From assembly GCA_025464645.1 (NCBI GenBank), contig JAODGF010000153.1, forward strand, positions 1 through 6,905: 6,905 nucleotides of DNA. The letters are read 5' to 3'. Below the pieces are notes generated by a model, which did no database searches, had not been told where the DNA came from, and was given only the letters and a program-made list of their open reading frames with translations. A program made the translations under genes and the position numbers. Of the stretch, positions 5,150-6,905 are shown piece by piece; position 1 is the stretch's first letter; each line of letters begins with the position of its first letter. This stretch comes from Methanosarcinales archaeon. Its GTDB lineage: Archaea; Halobacteriota; Syntropharchaeia; Alkanophagales; Methanospirareceae.

Positions 5150-6905
5150 ATGGAAAAACAAACAAGAACTCCTATTCTCTCTGTACTGGGGCACATAGAC
5201 CATGGCAAGACCACTTTACTCGATAACATAAGGGGCACGGCAGTAGCAGCGAAGGAAGCAGGACGTGTGACACAGCATATAGGGGCTACGGAAATTCCTA
5301 TTGATACGATAAAGAAGATTTGTGAACCACTAAGGAGGGACTGGGCGGGAATAGAAGTTCCTGGTTTGCTCTTCATTGACACTCCGGGTCATCATGCGTT
5401 CGCAAGCTTGAGGAAAAGAGGTGGTGCTTTAGCTGATGTCGCTGTGGTGGTAGTGGACGTGATGGAGGGATTTCAGCCTCAAACCTACGAATCACTGAAT
5501 ATTTTAAGGTTATTAAAAACGCCTTTTGTTCTCGCATTGAACAAAATAGACCGGATAAAGGGCTGGAATTCAAAACCCGTACCCTTTTGTATCAATTATA
5601 AAGACCAGCCGGAATATGCGAGGGAAGCATTAGATGCGAGGATATATGAAATAGTGGGCGACCTATATGATAAGGGCTTCTCGGCTGATAGGTATGACCG
5701 GATAAGAGACTTCTCAAGAACTGTGAGCATTGTACCGGTGTGTGCGAAGACCGGAGAAGGAATTGCGGATTTATTACTTGTTCTGATAGGCTTATCACAG
5801 AAGTACTTTGAAAGAACCCTGCGTATTCAGTTAGAAGATGCGGGCGTTGGCACGATATTAGAAAAGAAGGAGGAGAGGGGTCTCGGAACCACGATTGATG
5901 TGATATTATATGATGGAAAGCTCAGCGTGGGTGATACAATCGTGGTGGGAAGCATAGAGGAAGAGCCAATCGTAACAAAGGTGAAGGCGTTGTTAAAGCC
6001 AAGAGCGTTGCAAGAGATAAGGACCGAGCAACGATTTGAGCGCGTAAAAACGGTGAATGCTGCTTCAGGAGTGAAAATAGTAGCCACAGGGATAGAAAAT
6101 GCGCTTCCCGGCTCACAGGTGAGAGTATCCAGACAGGGGCGCGAAGAACTGGAGAGCGTGATAAAAGGGATGAAGGGCGATATAGAGGCGATGAAAATGG
6201 AGACCAGCCCGGAAGGAATAATCATAAAGGCAGATACAATGGGCTCGCTGGAAGCGCTTGCTCTGGAGCTGAAAGGCGAAGGGATAGAGAGAATAAAGAA
6301 AGCAGAAGTCGGATGTATTTCTAAAAGGGACGTAATAGACGCTACCACGGTTAAGGACCGTTATTTGAGTGTTATTTTGGGCTTTAACGTGGATATTTTT
6401 CAGGATGCAAAAGAAATAGCGTTGGAAAATGGCATCCCAGTGTTTATAAGCGATGTTATTTACCGCTTGATAGAAGATTACGAGAACTGGATGAAAGAGG
6501 AGCGCGAGAAAGAGAGACGTGAGCTCATGGATAGGCTGACCACACCAGCAAAGATAAAAATCCTGCCGGGATGTGTATTCAGACAGAGTAAACCCGCTAT
6601 TTTTGGTGTTGAGGTTTTGAGCGGTAAGATAAAAACAGGTGTGAAATTGATAAAAGCCGATGGTGAAGGGATTGGAGCGATAAATGAGATACAGGATAAA
6701 GGCGAGAGCATAAAAAGTGCAGGACAAGGGATGCAAGTGGCGATTTCAATGAAGAAACCAACGATGGGGCGGCAGATAAAGGAGAATGATGTTTTATATG
6801 TAGATATTACCGAAGAAGAAATGAAAGAGATGAAAACGTTAAAGGGTTTGTTGTCCACGGATGAAGAAGAAGTGCTGGAGGAATTGTTGGAGATAAAAAA
6901 GAGAA
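5150..6905 (+). CDS. infB: Translation initiation factor aIF5B (IF-2 family GTPase), 3' partial
   Basis: Open to the right edge with 585 residues visible; archaeal aIF5B is about 590-600, so only the last few residues should be missing. The factor is a cytoplasmic GTPase that promotes ribosomal subunit joining and initiator tRNA placement. GTPase motifs are all present: G1 GHIDHGKT (14-21), a G2 threonine in the GRVTQHIGATEI switch region, G3 DTPGH (77-81), G4 NKID (131-134) and G5 CAKTGEG (198-204). The second beta-barrel follows (LEDAGVGTILEKKEERGLGTTIDV), then the IF2/IF5B domain III (TSPEGIIIKADTMGSLEAL), a charged long-helix region (WMKEEREKERRELMDRL), and a C-terminal barrel ending in an acidic/basic tail. 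The short N-terminus, lacking the long extension of eukaryotic eIF5B, is typical of archaea. No intein interrupts the P-loop, a known insertion site in some archaeal infB genes. It lies 12 bp after dnaJ and has its own AGGTGA. Confidence 0.96.
   Translation, partial: MEKQTRTPILSVLGHIDHGKTTLLDNIRGTAVAAKEAGRVTQHIGATEIPIDTIKKICEPLRRDWAGIEVPGLLFIDTPGHHAFASLRKRGGALADVAVVVVDVMEGFQPQTYESLNILRLLKTPFVLALNKIDRIKGWNSKPVPFCINYKDQPEYAREALDARIYEIVGDLYDKGFSADRYDRIRDFSRTVSIVPVCAKTGEGIADLLLVLIGLSQKYFERTLRIQLEDAGVGTILEKKEERGLGTTIDVILYDGKLSVGDTIVVGSIEEEPIVTKVKALLKPRALQEIRTEQRFERVKTVNAASGVKIVATGIENALPGSQVRVSRQGREELESVIKGMKGDIEAMKMETSPEGIIIKADTMGSLEALALELKGEGIERIKKAEVGCISKRDVIDATTVKDRYLSVILGFNVDIFQDAKEIALENGIPVFISDVIYRLIEDYENWMKEEREKERRELMDRLTTPAKIKILPGCVFRQSKPAIFGVEVLSGKIKTGVKLIKADGEGIGAINEIQDKGESIKSAGQGMQVAISMKKPTMGRQIKENDVLYVDITEEEMKEMKTLKGLLSTDEEEVLEELLEIKKR

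Noticed and set aside
5190..5215. Possible intein insertion in the aIF5B P-loop
   Set aside because: The GHIDHGKTT motif is continuous, with no inserted splicing domain.
5827..6736. Long minus-strand open frames (173 and 207 residues) opposite infB
   Set aside because: They lie entirely antisense to a conserved aIF5B, have low-complexity Ser/Ile/Phe-rich content, and lack a ribosome site or recognisable domain. They are shadow frames.

Overview
This window looks like part of a euryarchaeal chromosome. The signs are an archaeal translation factor (aIF5B), two archaeal families of poorly known function (DUF22-like and UPF0200-like), an F420-type FrhB domain, TATA-box promoters about 26 bp upstream of start codons, and two apparently leaderless genes. 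An F420-using, anaerobic, methanogen-related archaeon fits best; ANME-1/Methanophagales-type or Archaeoglobus-type lineages are possible. This placement is inferred from gene content, not from a marker phylogeny.

Layout, left to right. Positions 1-1364 hold the 3' part of an iron-sulfur flavoprotein that joins a HoxU/NuoG-type N-terminus ([2Fe-2S] plus two [4Fe-4S] motifs) to an FrhB F420-oxidoreductase domain. Its start and any upstream partners lie outside the window. At 1399-2187 is an intramembrane rhomboid protease with a complete AN1 zinc finger at its N-terminus, under its own leaderless-type promoter. At 2223-2669 is a small DUF22-like protein, also apparently leaderless. It overlaps a UPF0200-type P-loop kinase (2642-3243) whose frame is broken by one base at an A-run near 2918-2922. 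A minus-strand gene (3231-3740) encodes a small protein with a winged-helix-like C-terminal half, and its tail overlaps the kinase gene in convergent orientation.

The divergent spacer 3741-3946 contains two TATA boxes and a two-copy arrangement of three short sequence blocks. One copy includes a dyad between the minus-strand TATA box and its predicted transcription start. Rightward, a class I dnaJ (3947-5137) is followed after 12 bp by infB/aIF5B (5150 to the window end, probably missing only its last few codons). They look like one chaperone/translation-initiation operon without dnaK or grpE in view.

The window is densely coding. The longest stretch without a gene is the roughly 205-bp divergent spacer. 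I see no tRNA, rRNA, CRISPR array, transposase or attachment site. Most notable are the HoxU-FrhB fusion, the AN1-rhomboid fusion, the broken UPF0200 gene, and the duplicated putative operator modules between the winged-helix gene and dnaJ.
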